Source: an uncultured Mediterranea sp. (GTDB lineage Bacteria; Bacteroidota; Bacteroidia; Bacteroidales; Bacteroidaceae). Taken from it: DNA of 48,279 bases. Position numbers and translations under genes: made by a program. Shown piece after piece: positions 30,623 through 39,727 of the stretch. The DNA lies in NCBI GenBank assembly GCA_945831575.1, contig CAMACX010000022.1:1-48279 (forward strand). The letters run 5' to 3'. Position 1 is the stretch's first letter. The number at the start of each line of letters is the position of its first letter. The notes under the pieces were generated by a model, which saw nothing but the letters and a program-made list of their open reading frames with translations, had not been told where the DNA came from and did no database searches.

Positions 30623-31465
30623 ATGAAACCATTCAAATCACTAACAATCATGCTACTGGCAATGCAGCTGGTCACCACCAGCTGCAAGCCAGGAGCCAAC
30701 TCCAACGCTATGGACAAAGAAACAAAAGTAAAAATCGAAACTTCGATGGGCGACATCGTGGTGAAGCTCTACAACGAGACTCCCAAGCATCGCGACAATT
30801 TCCTCAAACTGGTGGAAAACGGCAACTACGAAGGGCTGCTGTTTCACCGCGTCATCCGCAACTTCATGATTCAGGGTGGTGACCCCACCTCGAAGAATGC
30901 TCCTAAAGGGGCCCAACTGGGTGAGGGTGACCTGGACTACACCATTCCGGCTGAATTTATCTATCCCAAGTACTTCCATAAGCGGGGTGCCCTCTCGGCT
31001 GCCCGTCAGGCGGACAACGTCAACCCGGAGAAGGCCTCTTCGGCCAGCCATTTCTTCATCGTCACGGGTAAGGTGGTCAACGACTCTACCCTCCTCAGCA
31101 TGGAGCAACAGATGAACAACCAGCGCCTCAACGCTGCCTTCGACACGCTGGCCCGCAAGCACATGAAGGAAATCTTCAAGATGAGGAAGAACAACGACCA
31201 GGATGGCCTGATGGACCTGCAGGAGAAGCTGATGGCCGAGGCGGAAGCCGAAGTGAGCAAAGAGCCGGAATTCCACTTCACCCCCGAGCAGGTGAAGGCA
31301 TACACCACCGTGGGCGGTACACCCCACCTGGATGGAGCCTACTCCGTGTTTGGCGAAGTGGTGGAAGGCATGGAGGTGGTGGATGCCATCCAGCAGGTGA
31401 AGACCGACCGCAACGACCGGCCTGATACCGATGTGGTCATCAAGAAGATGACCGTCATCGAATAA
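30623..31465 (+). CDS. Cyclophilin-type peptidyl-prolyl cis-trans isomerase, lipoprotein
   Basis: Catalyses proline isomerisation during protein folding outside the cytoplasm. The start at 30623 gives 280 aa with a lipoprotein signal (MKPFKSLTIMLLAMQLVTTSC, Cys at 21). The cyclophilin core has VKIETSMGDIVVKLYNETPK, FHRVIRNFMIQGGDPT, SSASHFFIVTGK and DGAYSVFGEVVEGMEVVDAI. The arginine of FHRV and the FMIQGG motif, central to activity, are present. Between SHFFIVTGK and the last part there is a helical insertion of about 80 residues (MEQQMNNQRLNAAFDTLARK onward) absent from the minimal fold. An 8-bp hairpin (30598-30618) sits just before the ATG. It is 21 bp ahead of the MATE gene. Confidence 0.92.
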   Translation: MKPFKSLTIMLLAMQLVTTSCKPGANSNAMDKETKVKIETSMGDIVVKLYNETPKHRDNFLKLVENGNYEGLLFHRVIRNFMIQGGDPTSKNAPKGAQLGEGDLDYTIPAEFIYPKYFHKRGALSAARQADNVNPEKASSASHFFIVTGKVVNDSTLLSMEQQMNNQRLNAAFDTLARKHMKEIFKMRKNNDQDGLMDLQEKLMAEAEAEVSKEPEFHFTPEQVKAYTTVGGTPHLDGAYSVFGEVVEGMEVVDAIQQVKTDRNDRPDTDVVIKKMTVIE

Positions 31466-31486
31466 ACCGTATAGCCCAGTAAAAGC

Positions 31487-32821
31487 ATGAGTTACCGCAC
31501 GCACTATACCGCACTTGCCCGGCTGGGCCTGCCCATCGTGGTGGGCCAGCTCGGCATGATGCTGGTGGGCTTTGCCGACACCCTGATGATCGGCCACCAC
31601 AGCACGCAGGAGCTGGCCGCCGCCTCGTTTGTCAACAACCTGATGGTGCTGGCCGTGGTGACAGGCATCGGCTTCAGCATGGGACTTACCCCGGTGGTAG
31701 GTGCGCTCTGCGGACAAAAGCGCCTGGAGGATGCCGGTGTGGCGCTCCGCTCCGCCATCAAGGCGAACAGCGGCATGGGGCTGCTGCTCACGCTGCTTGC
31801 GCTCCTGCTCTACCTCTTCATTGACCGACTGGGGCAGCCCGACGAACTGCTTCCACTCATTCGGCCCTACTACCTCATCGTGAGCGCCACGCTGCTGCCC
31901 GTGATGTGGTTCAACAGCGGCAAGCAGTTTACCGACGGCATCGCCCTCACCCGCTACGGCATGTGGATTCTCCTGGCCGGCAATGGGCTCAACATCCTGG
32001 GCAACTGGCTGCTCATCAACGGCATCGGTCCGCTGCCCGAGCTGGGCCTGCGGGGAGCGGGTATCAGCACCCTCTGCTCCCGGCTGGCCATGGTGGCAGC
32101 CTACGTCATCATCCTGGGCCGTGGTCGCCGCTTTGCCCCCTACCGCGTGGGCCTCTTCAGCGGCAAGCATCACGAAGAGAAGCGTCAACTGCTGCGCCGC
32201 CTCTGTCAGCTAGGTTGGCCCATGGCCATGCAGAGCGGCATGGAGACCGCCTCGTTCAGCCTCACGGCCATCATGGTGGGGTGGCTCGGCACGGTGGCCC
32301 TGGCTTCCCATCAGATTATGATTGTCATCTCACAGTTCAACTTCATGATGTACCTGGGCCTCGGCACCGCCGTCTCCATCCGCATCAGCCACTTCTACGG
32401 TCAGGGCGACACCACCGGTGTGCGGCAGACCGCCTCAGCGGGCTTTCACCTGATGCTCGTACTCGAAGTACTGCTCTCACTCCTACTCATCCTGCTTCAC
32501 CGGGAGATAGGCGGATGGTTTACCGACAGCTCCGAGGTCACCGCCATGGTTGCCTCCGTCTTCATCGCCTTCATCGCCTACCAGTTTGGCGACGGCCTGC
32601 AGATCAACTACGCCAATGCCCTCCGCGGCATAGCCGATGTCAAGGTACTGGTAGTCATTGCCTTCATCGCCTACTTCATCATCTCCCTCCCCGCCAGCTA
32701 CCTCTTTGCTTTCCCCCTAGACTTCGGCCTGACAGGCATCTGGATGGGCTTCCCCTTCGGCCTGACCAGCGCCGGCATCATGCTCTGGTGGCGCTTCAGA
32801 AGGAAGTCAAAGGCCAGCTAG
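31487..32821 (+). CDS. MATE family efflux transporter
   Basis: An inner-membrane sodium- or proton-coupled exporter of cationic or drug-like compounds. The 444-aa protein is hydrophobic throughout, consistent with twelve helices, and begins with the family signature ALARLGLPIVVGQLGMMLVGFADTLMIGHHS. The mirrored second half has GWPMAMQSGMETASFSLTAIMVGWLG. It fits the NorM-like branch. It is likely translated from the same message as the cyclophilin gene. No adjacent regulator was found, and the substrate is unknown. Confidence 0.92.
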   Translation: MSYRTHYTALARLGLPIVVGQLGMMLVGFADTLMIGHHSTQELAAASFVNNLMVLAVVTGIGFSMGLTPVVGALCGQKRLEDAGVALRSAIKANSGMGLLLTLLALLLYLFIDRLGQPDELLPLIRPYYLIVSATLLPVMWFNSGKQFTDGIALTRYGMWILLAGNGLNILGNWLLINGIGPLPELGLRGAGISTLCSRLAMVAAYVIILGRGRRFAPYRVGLFSGKHHEEKRQLLRRLCQLGWPMAMQSGMETASFSLTAIMVGWLGTVALASHQIMIVISQFNFMMYLGLGTAVSIRISHFYGQGDTTGVRQTASAGFHLMLVLEVLLSLLLILLHREIGGWFTDSSEVTAMVASVFIAFIAYQFGDGLQINYANALRGIADVKVLVVIAFIAYFIISLPASYLFAFPLDFGLTGIWMGFPFGLTSAGIMLWWRFRRKSKAS

Positions 32822-32829
32822 AACTCTAG

Positions 32830-32881
32830 GTTGCCTATGCTTTAGAAAGATTTTCAGCAGAAGTTGCCTATGTTTTAGAAA
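32830..32881 (+). repeat. Two direct 19-bp repeats after the MATE gene
   Basis: GTTGCCTATGCTTTAGAAA (32830-32848) and GTTGCCTATGTTTTAGAAA (32863-32881) differ at one base and are 33 bp apart (three helical turns). They mark the left border of an AT-richer stretch holding the pseudogene and the HipBA pair. Confidence 0.7.
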
Positions 32882-32909
32882 ACAAAGTTGTATCTTTTCC
32901 TCCGTGAAT

Positions 32910-33209
32910 GGTCACTTTTCCACCCATCTAGCCACACGAATGCTCACTTCGTACAGCAGGTACAGCGGAATGGTGACCAAGACACATTATGGACGCATGT
33001 CGTGAGCAAGATGTTGAAGAACCCGTCTGGAAATGGGACGGTGGTTTTGTGATTGTGACATTCAAACGACCCAAGTAGAACTTAAGTATGTCCCCACTAC
33101 GGCTCAAGTTCAGCGACTAGTAGAATTGATGGGCGATGAATATATGAGTATGAAGGAAATTATAGAACTATTTGATTTGTTTCCCACACCTAAAAGGGAA
33201 GAACCATGA
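32910..33209 (+). pseudogene. Decayed C-terminus of an AlbA_2/Schlafen-type ATP-binding protein
   Basis: Translated piecewise, this reads HPSSHTNAHF, RTAGTAEW, HIMDACREQDVEEPVWKWDG, GFVIVTFKRPK, then after a one-base shift near 33075 VELKYVPTTAQVQRLVELMG, DEYMSMKEIIELFDLFPTPK and a stop at 33207. These match in order the C-terminal end of putative ATP-binding/DNA-binding proteins (AlbA_2 domain plus winged helix: NPLLANAFFRAGYIE..WG, ..CDAC.E....P.W, TFKRP, TTQVQ.LV.VLG). At least three frame or stop lesions are present, and the N-terminal part is missing. Based on remembered family patterns, not a search. Confidence 0.6.
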
Positions 33210-33275
33210 CAGATGAAGAGACTAGGCATGACCTCAAGTGCATCCTCAGATATTATCAAAATTTCGATTCGGCGT

Positions 33276-34532
33276 TTATTGCAGCGATCGTTGATATACC
33301 TGTTCAAATAGATCCATTTCTCGCTTGGCTATACCAAGTCGAGTGGCTAGTGACTTCCAATGCTTCACACCAGTCTTCACTTCATCAATGATTCGACAGG
33401 CTTCTGCCTTGCCTATCATATACTCCTCTGATGAATCGAGAAGCACTTGGAGATTGGCATAATTGGTTGAGGAATTGATGAGCAATGCCTGGTATTCATT
33501 CAGAGTAGGATTCAAATCGTAAGCTGGTGAGAACGTCCAACCTCTTGGAGTCAGCAAGAAACCATGATTGCGGAAATGGTCATCACTACAGCCTATGGCT
33601 ATATTGAACGCCACTCGACGATAGAGCTGATGCAGGTTTTCCGACACGTCACAGCAGTTCTGAAGGATGAAGTCAACTATGTCCAGATAACCATTACCCG
33701 TCTTAGCATCACAGCCATCGGTCAATCCCAACAGAGTCATGGCAGAAGCGAAATGCTTTCTTTGTCCGTCGGCTGTCCTATCGAAACGCTTGGAGAGCAA
33801 AGCATGGTATTTCCCACCTGTCTCAATGACGCTCGTATCAGCTGAAATCACTCCAACCTTCTTAGCCAACAGATGACTATGATGTTCCCAAAGGCCGACA
33901 TCGTAATCATCATTTCTCGAAGGAAACTTAGCAACACACAGGCAACCTTCATCATCCATGACTCCTGCCTTCGGCCGGGCACCACCAAGCGAAGTGCCTG
34001 GATGAACAAGTTGCAGCAACCATTTCTTCTCAGGCAACTGGTTCAGCTCCTCACTCTTCTCAATCTCCATACTGGCTGCCACCAATGCACGTATATCGGT
34101 CAGTGGAGGAATACGGAGAGACTTCTCACAGTTAATAAACTGGCCCTTTGGCGATTCCTTGAAACGGAAACCACCCATACGTGAGAAATCATCAATACCC
34201 ATGAGGTAATCGAAAGAGGATAGCTTACGAACAGGACGTTTTTCCTCTGTGGCAAGGATTTGTTCACGTCTGTTCAGAAGCAGACGTCCCCATCGGTCTG
34301 GCAAAGCATCACTAAAGCAACCGAAGATGTCCCTATCCGGCAGTGTGTATTGCAGACCTGGATAGTTATTGATGTCAGCACTCAGGAAAAGACTGCCATA
34401 CCGGCGAAGCCAGTCGTTATCGTATTTGAACGAATAGGAATCTGAGCCACGAAGCGATTCATAGCCTAATTCACCAACCAACAATGGCTCATCAAGCCAA
34501 TCGAAGTCAGCATATATAAATAATGTGCGCAT
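33276..34532 (-). CDS. HipA family toxin-like serine/threonine kinase
   Basis: HipA kinases phosphorylate cellular targets such as glutamyl-tRNA synthetase and can induce dormancy. The 418-aa protein has the N-terminal HipA domain (FGCFSDALPDRWGRLLLNRR), the phosphate-loop motif GTSLGGARPKAGV (about 180), and the catalytic region NIAIGCSDDHFRNHGFLLTP (about 310-327) with its Asp, His and Asn, then WTFSPAYDLNP with the metal-binding Asp. So the kinase looks intact. It begins 3 bp after the HTH gene stop, the usual antitoxin-first order. The pair is AT-richer than its neighbours, consistent with horizontal gain. The target is unknown. Confidence 0.88.
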   Translation of the reverse strand: MRTLFIYADFDWLDEPLLVGELGYESLRGSDSYSFKYDNDWLRRYGSLFLSADINNYPGLQYTLPDRDIFGCFSDALPDRWGRLLLNRREQILATEEKRPVRKLSSFDYLMGIDDFSRMGGFRFKESPKGQFINCEKSLRIPPLTDIRALVAASMEIEKSEELNQLPEKKWLLQLVHPGTSLGGARPKAGVMDDEGCLCVAKFPSRNDDYDVGLWEHHSHLLAKKVGVISADTSVIETGGKYHALLSKRFDRTADGQRKHFASAMTLLGLTDGCDAKTGNGYLDIVDFILQNCCDVSENLHQLYRRVAFNIAIGCSDDHFRNHGFLLTPRGWTFSPAYDLNPTLNEYQALLINSSTNYANLQVLLDSSEEYMIGKAEACRIIDEVKTGVKHWKSLATRLGIAKREMDLFEQVYQRSLQ

Positions 34533-34535
34533 AGC

Positions 34536-34856
34536 TTAGTCCTTTTTTGATGCACGTTCACGGTGTTTCAAGGCGAGGTCCTGCAAAGTTCTTCCCATCT
34601 CATCCTTCTGCGCTAGCAGCAAAATGTCATCATCGAGTTGCAAAGCGTAGAGCACACGTAGGTAGATGCCAATGGCTACAGTCGGCGCACCTTTCTCAAT
34701 TCGGGCAACTGTAAGCGAGGAGCAAGTAGCACGTTCAGCCACCTGCGCCACACTTAGGTTACGACGCAAACGGGCCAGCTTAATTTGCTCGCCTACGATC
34801 TGCATCTTCTGTTCAAGCTTTCTGGGAAGCTTCGTACCCATCGTCGTTTTGCTCAT
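34536..34856 (-). CDS. Xre-type HTH antitoxin (HipB-like)
   Basis: A 106-aa DNA-binding protein, probably neutralising the adjacent HipA and repressing the pair. The HTH_3 domain runs from about 15 to 75: LEQKMQIVGEQIKLARLRRN, LSVAQVAERATCSSLTVARI, EKGAPTVAIGIYLRVLYALQ. The C-terminal tail is basic. I start at the ATG at 34856; a TTG four codons earlier is less likely. Its upstream region has a weak -7-like CAACTTTG (34885-34892 on the minus strand) and no strong -33 box. Confidence 0.86.
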   Translation of the reverse strand: MSKTTMGTKLPRKLEQKMQIVGEQIKLARLRRNLSVAQVAERATCSSLTVARIEKGAPTVAIGIYLRVLYALQLDDDILLLAQKDEMGRTLQDLALKHRERASKKD

Positions 34857-35126
34857 GATAGCATTCAATATTAATTTACGAATGCAAAGTTGCTACTTTT
34901 TCTATATTTTATGATAGGTTGATGTAACTAAAATGATAATAAGACACATTATTTAACGATTGCATGTCAAGATAGGTGTGTTTGCAATGCAAGTTCACCT
35001 CAATCTGTCTCTCATTTCTGTCTCTCATTATAGTTTATAGTAAAATGCTTGTTATATCCAGCGCCTTTCTTGCTTGAACAAAAAAGTTTTCTGCTCAAAT
35101 AACGAACATATTTGAAGCTTTTTAGT

Positions 35127-35134
35127 TATATTTG
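35127..35134 (+). promoter_or_regulatory. Probable -7 element of the tamB-tamL operon
   Basis: TATATTTG fits TAnnTTTG; no good -33 box is present at 19-20 bp. The leader would be about 20 nt. The wider gap 34857-35158 otherwise shows only a perfect 13-bp tandem duplication (TCTGTCTCTCATT twice, 35004-35029). Confidence 0.5.
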
Positions 35135-35158
35135 TCGGCTCAATTTGGTTCGAACAGT

Positions 35159-38100
35159 ATGGAACAAGCTAAGAAACGTAAAGGACTGAAGATAGCCCTG
35201 TGGATCATGGCTACACCCATCGTGCTGTTTTTCAGCCTGATGGTACTGCTCTATGTACCCTTCATACAACAAATCATCCGCCAGCAGGCGGCCCGTATAG
35301 CGTCAGAATCTACGGGCATGGACATCCGCGTGGGACGCATCGACCTGCGATTCCCGCTCAACCTGCGTGTCAGTCAGGTGGAGGTGCTCCGACATAACAC
35401 ATTGGCTGCTGACTCATTGGCTGCTGACTCGCTGGCAACACCTATCTTTACTACCGATACCCTCTTGCTGCTCGACCTCCTGGAGGTGAAGGTGCAAGCG
35501 CTCCCGCTCTTCAAGGGGAAGGCGGAGATAGACAAGATAAATGTGCAAGGAGTGGAGCTGCATAGCGGTAACCTGATTGACGGGATGCAGATAGACGGTA
35601 CGCTGGGCGACTTCTACCTGCAAAGTCATGGGGTGGATCTGCCCAATGAGGAGGTGGTGCTCAACGAGGTTGCACTGAGGGACACCCGATTGGCTATTGC
35701 CCTGACTGACACCACCTCCACCCAACCCGAAGATACCACCTCATCCATAGGTTGGCGCATCCTGCTCCACCAGCTCCAGCTGGACCAGATTGACCTGCAG
35801 CTGCGACTGCCTGCCGACTCCATGCAGGTGGCTGCCCACATCGATACCTTCCAGGTAGAGGAGACCCTGGCCGACCTGGGGATGAACAGCTACGCCATGA
35901 AGCGCTTCCTACTCGACAAGGCTTCGCTCCACTACGACATCGGCACCCCACCTGCAACACCCTCCCCGGGGCTTGACCCTTCACACATCGCCATCCGCGA
36001 GCTGCAAGCTGAGGTGGATTCTGCCCGCTTCAGCAGACGTGACCTGCAGGCCAACATCCGCAATTTCTCCTTCGTGGAGCAGTCGGGATTTACCGTCAGT
36101 TCGCTCACAGGCCAGCTCTACTCCGACTCGGCCCGCATCTACCTGCCTGACCTCCGGCTCACCACCCCCCACAGCGAAATCTCCCTGTCAGCTGACAGCT
36201 ACTGGGACCTGCTGGATGTCCCCACCACAGGCAACCTCTCCTCGCGCCTCAACGCGCGCATCGGTAAGCAGGATGTGCTCCTGCTGGCCGGCGACCTGCC
36301 CGAAAGTTTCAAGAAGGCCTACCCCTTCCGCCCCCTCACCATACGGGCTGGCACGGAGGGCAACTTCAAGCAGATGTACCTCTCGCGCTTCAACATCGAC
36401 CTGCCGGGGGCCTTCACCCTCGACGGACGGGGCGATTGCCGCGATCTGGCCGACAGCCTGAAGCGTAACATCAAGGTCAACCTCGACCTGAAGACTTACA
36501 ACCTCAACTTCCTTACGGCACTCGGCGGGACGGCCCCCTCACCCGACCTCATCATCCCCGACAGCATGAGCCTCCGCACCACGCTGGCCCTGGATGCCTC
36601 CCGCCTCTCGGCCCTGCTCAACCTCAACGAACAGGGCGGTCACGTAGGACTGGATGCCTTCTATGACCTGGCCTCCACCGCCTACAACGCCCACCTGCGC
36701 ATCGAGGAGCTGCAGCTGCACCACTTCATGCCACGCGACTCCATCTACAACCTCTCGGCCTTCGTCAACCTGGAGGGCCGCGGCACGGAGCCTGCCAAGC
36801 ACAAGACCCGTGCCTCACTCCATGCCGCCGTGCAACAACTGCAATATGGACATTGGGACATCCACCAGGTAGAGCTCAAAGGTGAACTGAAGCAGGCGGA
36901 AGCTACGGCCACGCTCACCAGCCAGAACCCACTGCTGGAGATGAACAGCCAGGCCCGCATGAGGATGGACCGCAACTACCTGGACGGAGACCTGCGCATT
37001 GACGTCAGCCAGCTGGACCTCCACAAGCTAGGCATTGCCCCCACGCCACTCAAGCGCCCCTTTGCCTTCGGCATACAGGGTGAGGCCCGCCATGACTCCG
37101 TGAAGCTCTCACTCGATGCAGGCGACATGAACCTGCGCCTCAAGGCGCGGAGCACCCTCAAGGAACTCTTTGAGCGCGGAGACCGCTTCATGGCTATCCT
37201 CACTAAGCAGCTTGACGACCGCCGGCTGGACCATGCCGCCCTCCGGCAGGCCCTCCCCTCGGCACGCATGGTGCTCACCGCCGGCCAGAGGAACCCCATC
37301 AGCTACTACCTCGCCACCCAGAACGTGAGCTACGACAACTTCCGCTTCAGCTTTGGATTCTCCCCTCGCCGGGGCATCAACGGACGCACCTCCATCCATG
37401 GCCTAAGGGTGGATTCGCTGCAGCTTGACACCCTCTTCTTCCGCATCTCGCAGGACACCACCCGCATGGTGCTGCAAGGCGGTGTGGAGAATGGACGCGA
37501 CAACCCGCAGTTTGTCTTCCGCTCCACCCTCACCGGCGAGATACGCAACGAGGATGCTGAACTGACGGCCAACTATGTGGATGGGAAGGGGAAGACCGGC
37601 GTGCTCTTCGGCATCAAGGCCACGCCGCTGACCGAGGGCCATGGCAAGGGCAACGGACTCCTCCTGCAACTCACCCCGGAGAAACCGGTCTTTGCCTTCC
37701 GCACCTTCCACTTTACCGACAAGAGCAACTGGCTCTACCTGCATAAGAACATGCGCGTCTATGCCAACATCGACATGGAGAGCGACCAGGGACTCAGCTT
37801 CCGCGTGCAAAGCAATCTCGAAGATACCATCTCGCTGCAAAACATCAACGTGGAGCTCAACCGTCTGGAACTGAAGGAACTCTCGTCAGTCATCCCCTAC
37901 ATGCCACGCCTCACGGGACTCTTCTCCACCGAAGCCCACTACATCAAGACCCCAACCTCACTCCAGCTCTCTGCCGAGGCCGACATCCGGGAATTCACCT
38001 ATGAGAAGCAGCCCGTGGGTGACATCACCCTGGGAGGCACCTGGCTGCCTGCCGATGACAAGAAGCACTACGTCAACACCTACTTCAGCTTCAATGATGA

Positions 38101-39721
38101 GGAGGTGCTCACAGCCGAAGGTGTCTTACAGGACAGGGAGACGCATGATACGCTCCAAGTAACCACGCGATTTGACCACTTCCCACTAAGGATAGCCAAT
38201 GCCTTCATGCCGGGAGGAATTGCCTCGTTTGCAGGCGACGTGGATGGTGAGGTACACCTCTCGGGCTATACGGACAACCCACGGGTAAATGGACAGCTCA
38301 CCCTGGATGAGGTGACCATCGAGGCGCGCCAGGTGGGGGCCCGCTACCGCTTTGACAACCGTCCCGTGAACATCACCAACAACCAGCTGCTGTTCAATAA
38401 GTTTGCCATCTTCACCACCAGCAAGGAGCCTTTCACCATCGACGGTAAGGTGGATTTCCGCAACCTGCAGCGCCCCACGGCCAACCTGAGCCTGCTGGCG
38501 GAGAACTACCTGCTGATTGATGCCCCACGTACCCGGGAGAGCCTAGTCTATGGCAAGGCCCTGGTCGATCTGAAAGCCACCCTCAAGGGACCGCTGGATG
38601 CCCTCATCATGCGAGGCAACATGAACGTACTGGGCAGCACCAACCTGACCTACGTCCTGACCGACTCGCCCCTTACCGTGGAGGACCGGCTCGACGGACT
38701 GGTCACCTTCACCTCCTTCCGCGACACCACCTCGGTGAATAAGGAGGAGACCCCCATGCTCTCGCTGGGCGGCATGGATATGCTCATGAACCTCCATATA
38801 GATGAGTCGGTGCGCCTGCGGGCCGACCTGAGCATGGACCGCAGCAAGTACATCGAATTGGAGGGCGGCGGCGACCTCAACATGCAATACACCCCGCAGG
38901 GCGATGTCAATCTCACCGGTCGATACACCCTGAGCGGAGGCACAATGAAGTACTCCATCCCCATCATCCCCCTCAAGGAGTTCGCCTTCGCCAACGGCAG
39001 CTACGTGGACTGGCGCGGCAACCCCATGAGTCCCACACTTAACCTGAAAGCCACCGAACGCATCAGGGCCTCTGTGGATGACGGCGACGGCGGACAGGGA
39101 CGCATGGTCAACTTTGATGTCTCCATCGGCATCAAGAACAGCCTGGAAGCTCCTGACCTGGTCTTCGACATCGAAGCCCCCGAGGATGCGAGCATACAGA
39201 ACGAGCTGCAGTCGATGGGAACGGACGAACGCAACAAGCAGGCCATCACCATGCTGGCCACAGGCATCTACCTGGGTGGCGGTAAGACAGGAGGACTGAC
39301 CATGAGCTCTGCCCTCAACAGCGTGATTCAGAGCCAGATCAATTCACTGGCCGGAGGCATGAAGAACGCCAGCATCAGTGTGGGAATAGAAGACCGAACC
39401 AATGCCGAGACGGGTGATACACAGAAGGACTTCAGCTTCCGCTACTCGCAACGCTTATTCAACGACCGCGTGCAGATTGTCATCGGCGGCAAGGTCTCCA
39501 CAGGCTCCAATGCCACCAACGACGCCGAGTCATTCATCGACAACGTCTCCCTGGAATACCGGCTCGATCGTACAGGCACGCGCTACGTGCGCGCATTCTA
39601 TGATAAGAATTATGAGAGCATCCTGGATGGCGAAATCACAGAGACGGGCGTGGGCCTCGTACTCCGACGCAAGATGGACCATCTGGGTGAACTCTTTATC
39701 TTTAAAAAGAAAAAGAAATAA
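35159..39721 (+). CDS. tamB: Translocation/assembly module protein TamB (AsmA-like, DUF490)
   Basis: TamB-type proteins bridge inner and outer membranes as a long hydrophobic groove and help outer-membrane assembly or lipid transport. The 1520-aa product has a single N-terminal transmembrane helix (LKIALWIMATPIVLFFSLMVLLYV, broken here: about residues 9-32), a very long beta-rich periplasmic part and the C-terminal TamB domain containing LSLGGMDMLMNLHIDESVRL, GRYTLSGGTMKYSIPIIPLK and RYSQRLFNDRVQIVIGGKVS. I use the ATG at 35159 rather than an upstream TTG. The stop is 6 bp before tamL, so they are co-translated, as in other bacteria with tamA-tamB. Confidence 0.92.
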   Translation: MEQAKKRKGLKIALWIMATPIVLFFSLMVLLYVPFIQQIIRQQAARIASESTGMDIRVGRIDLRFPLNLRVSQVEVLRHNTLAADSLAADSLATPIFTTDTLLLLDLLEVKVQALPLFKGKAEIDKINVQGVELHSGNLIDGMQIDGTLGDFYLQSHGVDLPNEEVVLNEVALRDTRLAIALTDTTSTQPEDTTSSIGWRILLHQLQLDQIDLQLRLPADSMQVAAHIDTFQVEETLADLGMNSYAMKRFLLDKASLHYDIGTPPATPSPGLDPSHIAIRELQAEVDSARFSRRDLQANIRNFSFVEQSGFTVSSLTGQLYSDSARIYLPDLRLTTPHSEISLSADSYWDLLDVPTTGNLSSRLNARIGKQDVLLLAGDLPESFKKAYPFRPLTIRAGTEGNFKQMYLSRFNIDLPGAFTLDGRGDCRDLADSLKRNIKVNLDLKTYNLNFLTALGGTAPSPDLIIPDSMSLRTTLALDASRLSALLNLNEQGGHVGLDAFYDLASTAYNAHLRIEELQLHHFMPRDSIYNLSAFVNLEGRGTEPAKHKTRASLHAAVQQLQYGHWDIHQVELKGELKQAEATATLTSQNPLLEMNSQARMRMDRNYLDGDLRIDVSQLDLHKLGIAPTPLKRPFAFGIQGEARHDSVKLSLDAGDMNLRLKARSTLKELFERGDRFMAILTKQLDDRRLDHAALRQALPSARMVLTAGQRNPISYYLATQNVSYDNFRFSFGFSPRRGINGRTSIHGLRVDSLQLDTLFFRISQDTTRMVLQGGVENGRDNPQFVFRSTLTGEIRNEDAELTANYVDGKGKTGVLFGIKATPLTEGHGKGNGLLLQLTPEKPVFAFRTFHFTDKSNWLYLHKNMRVYANIDMESDQGLSFRVQSNLEDTISLQNINVELNRLELKELSSVIPYMPRLTGLFSTEAHYIKTPTSLQLSAEADIREFTYEKQPVGDITLGGTWLPADDKKHYVNTYFSFNDEEVLTAEGVLQDRETHDTLQVTTRFDHFPLRIANAFMPGGIASFAGDVDGEVHLSGYTDNPRVNGQLTLDEVTIEARQVGARYRFDNRPVNITNNQLLFNKFAIFTTSKEPFTIDGKVDFRNLQRPTANLSLLAENYLLIDAPRTRESLVYGKALVDLKATLKGPLDALIMRGNMNVLGSTNLTYVLTDSPLTVEDRLDGLVTFTSFRDTTSVNKEETPMLSLGGMDMLMNLHIDESVRLRADLSMDRSKYIELEGGGDLNMQYTPQGDVNLTGRYTLSGGTMKYSIPIIPLKEFAFANGSYVDWRGNPMSPTLNLKATERIRASVDDGDGGQGRMVNFDVSIGIKNSLEAPDLVFDIEAPEDASIQNELQSMGTDERNKQAITMLATGIYLGGGKTGGLTMSSALNSVIQSQINSLAGGMKNASISVGIEDRTNAETGDTQKDFSFRYSQRLFNDRVQIVIGGKVSTGSNATNDAESFIDNVSLEYRLDRTGTRYVRAFYDKNYESILDGEITETGVGLVLRRKMDHLGELFIFKKKKK

Positions 39722-39727
39722 GTGCTT

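Noticed and set aside
30307..30756. 149-aa minus-strand ORF with low-complexity ends
   Set aside because: It spans the GTAGCT-type repeat block and the cyclophilin start; the residues come from repeats, not from a protein family.
30653..32188. 511-aa minus-strand ORF
   Set aside because: It lies wholly antisense to the cyclophilin and MATE genes, has unlikely His/Gln-rich composition and no recognisable domain; a shadow of GC-rich coding.
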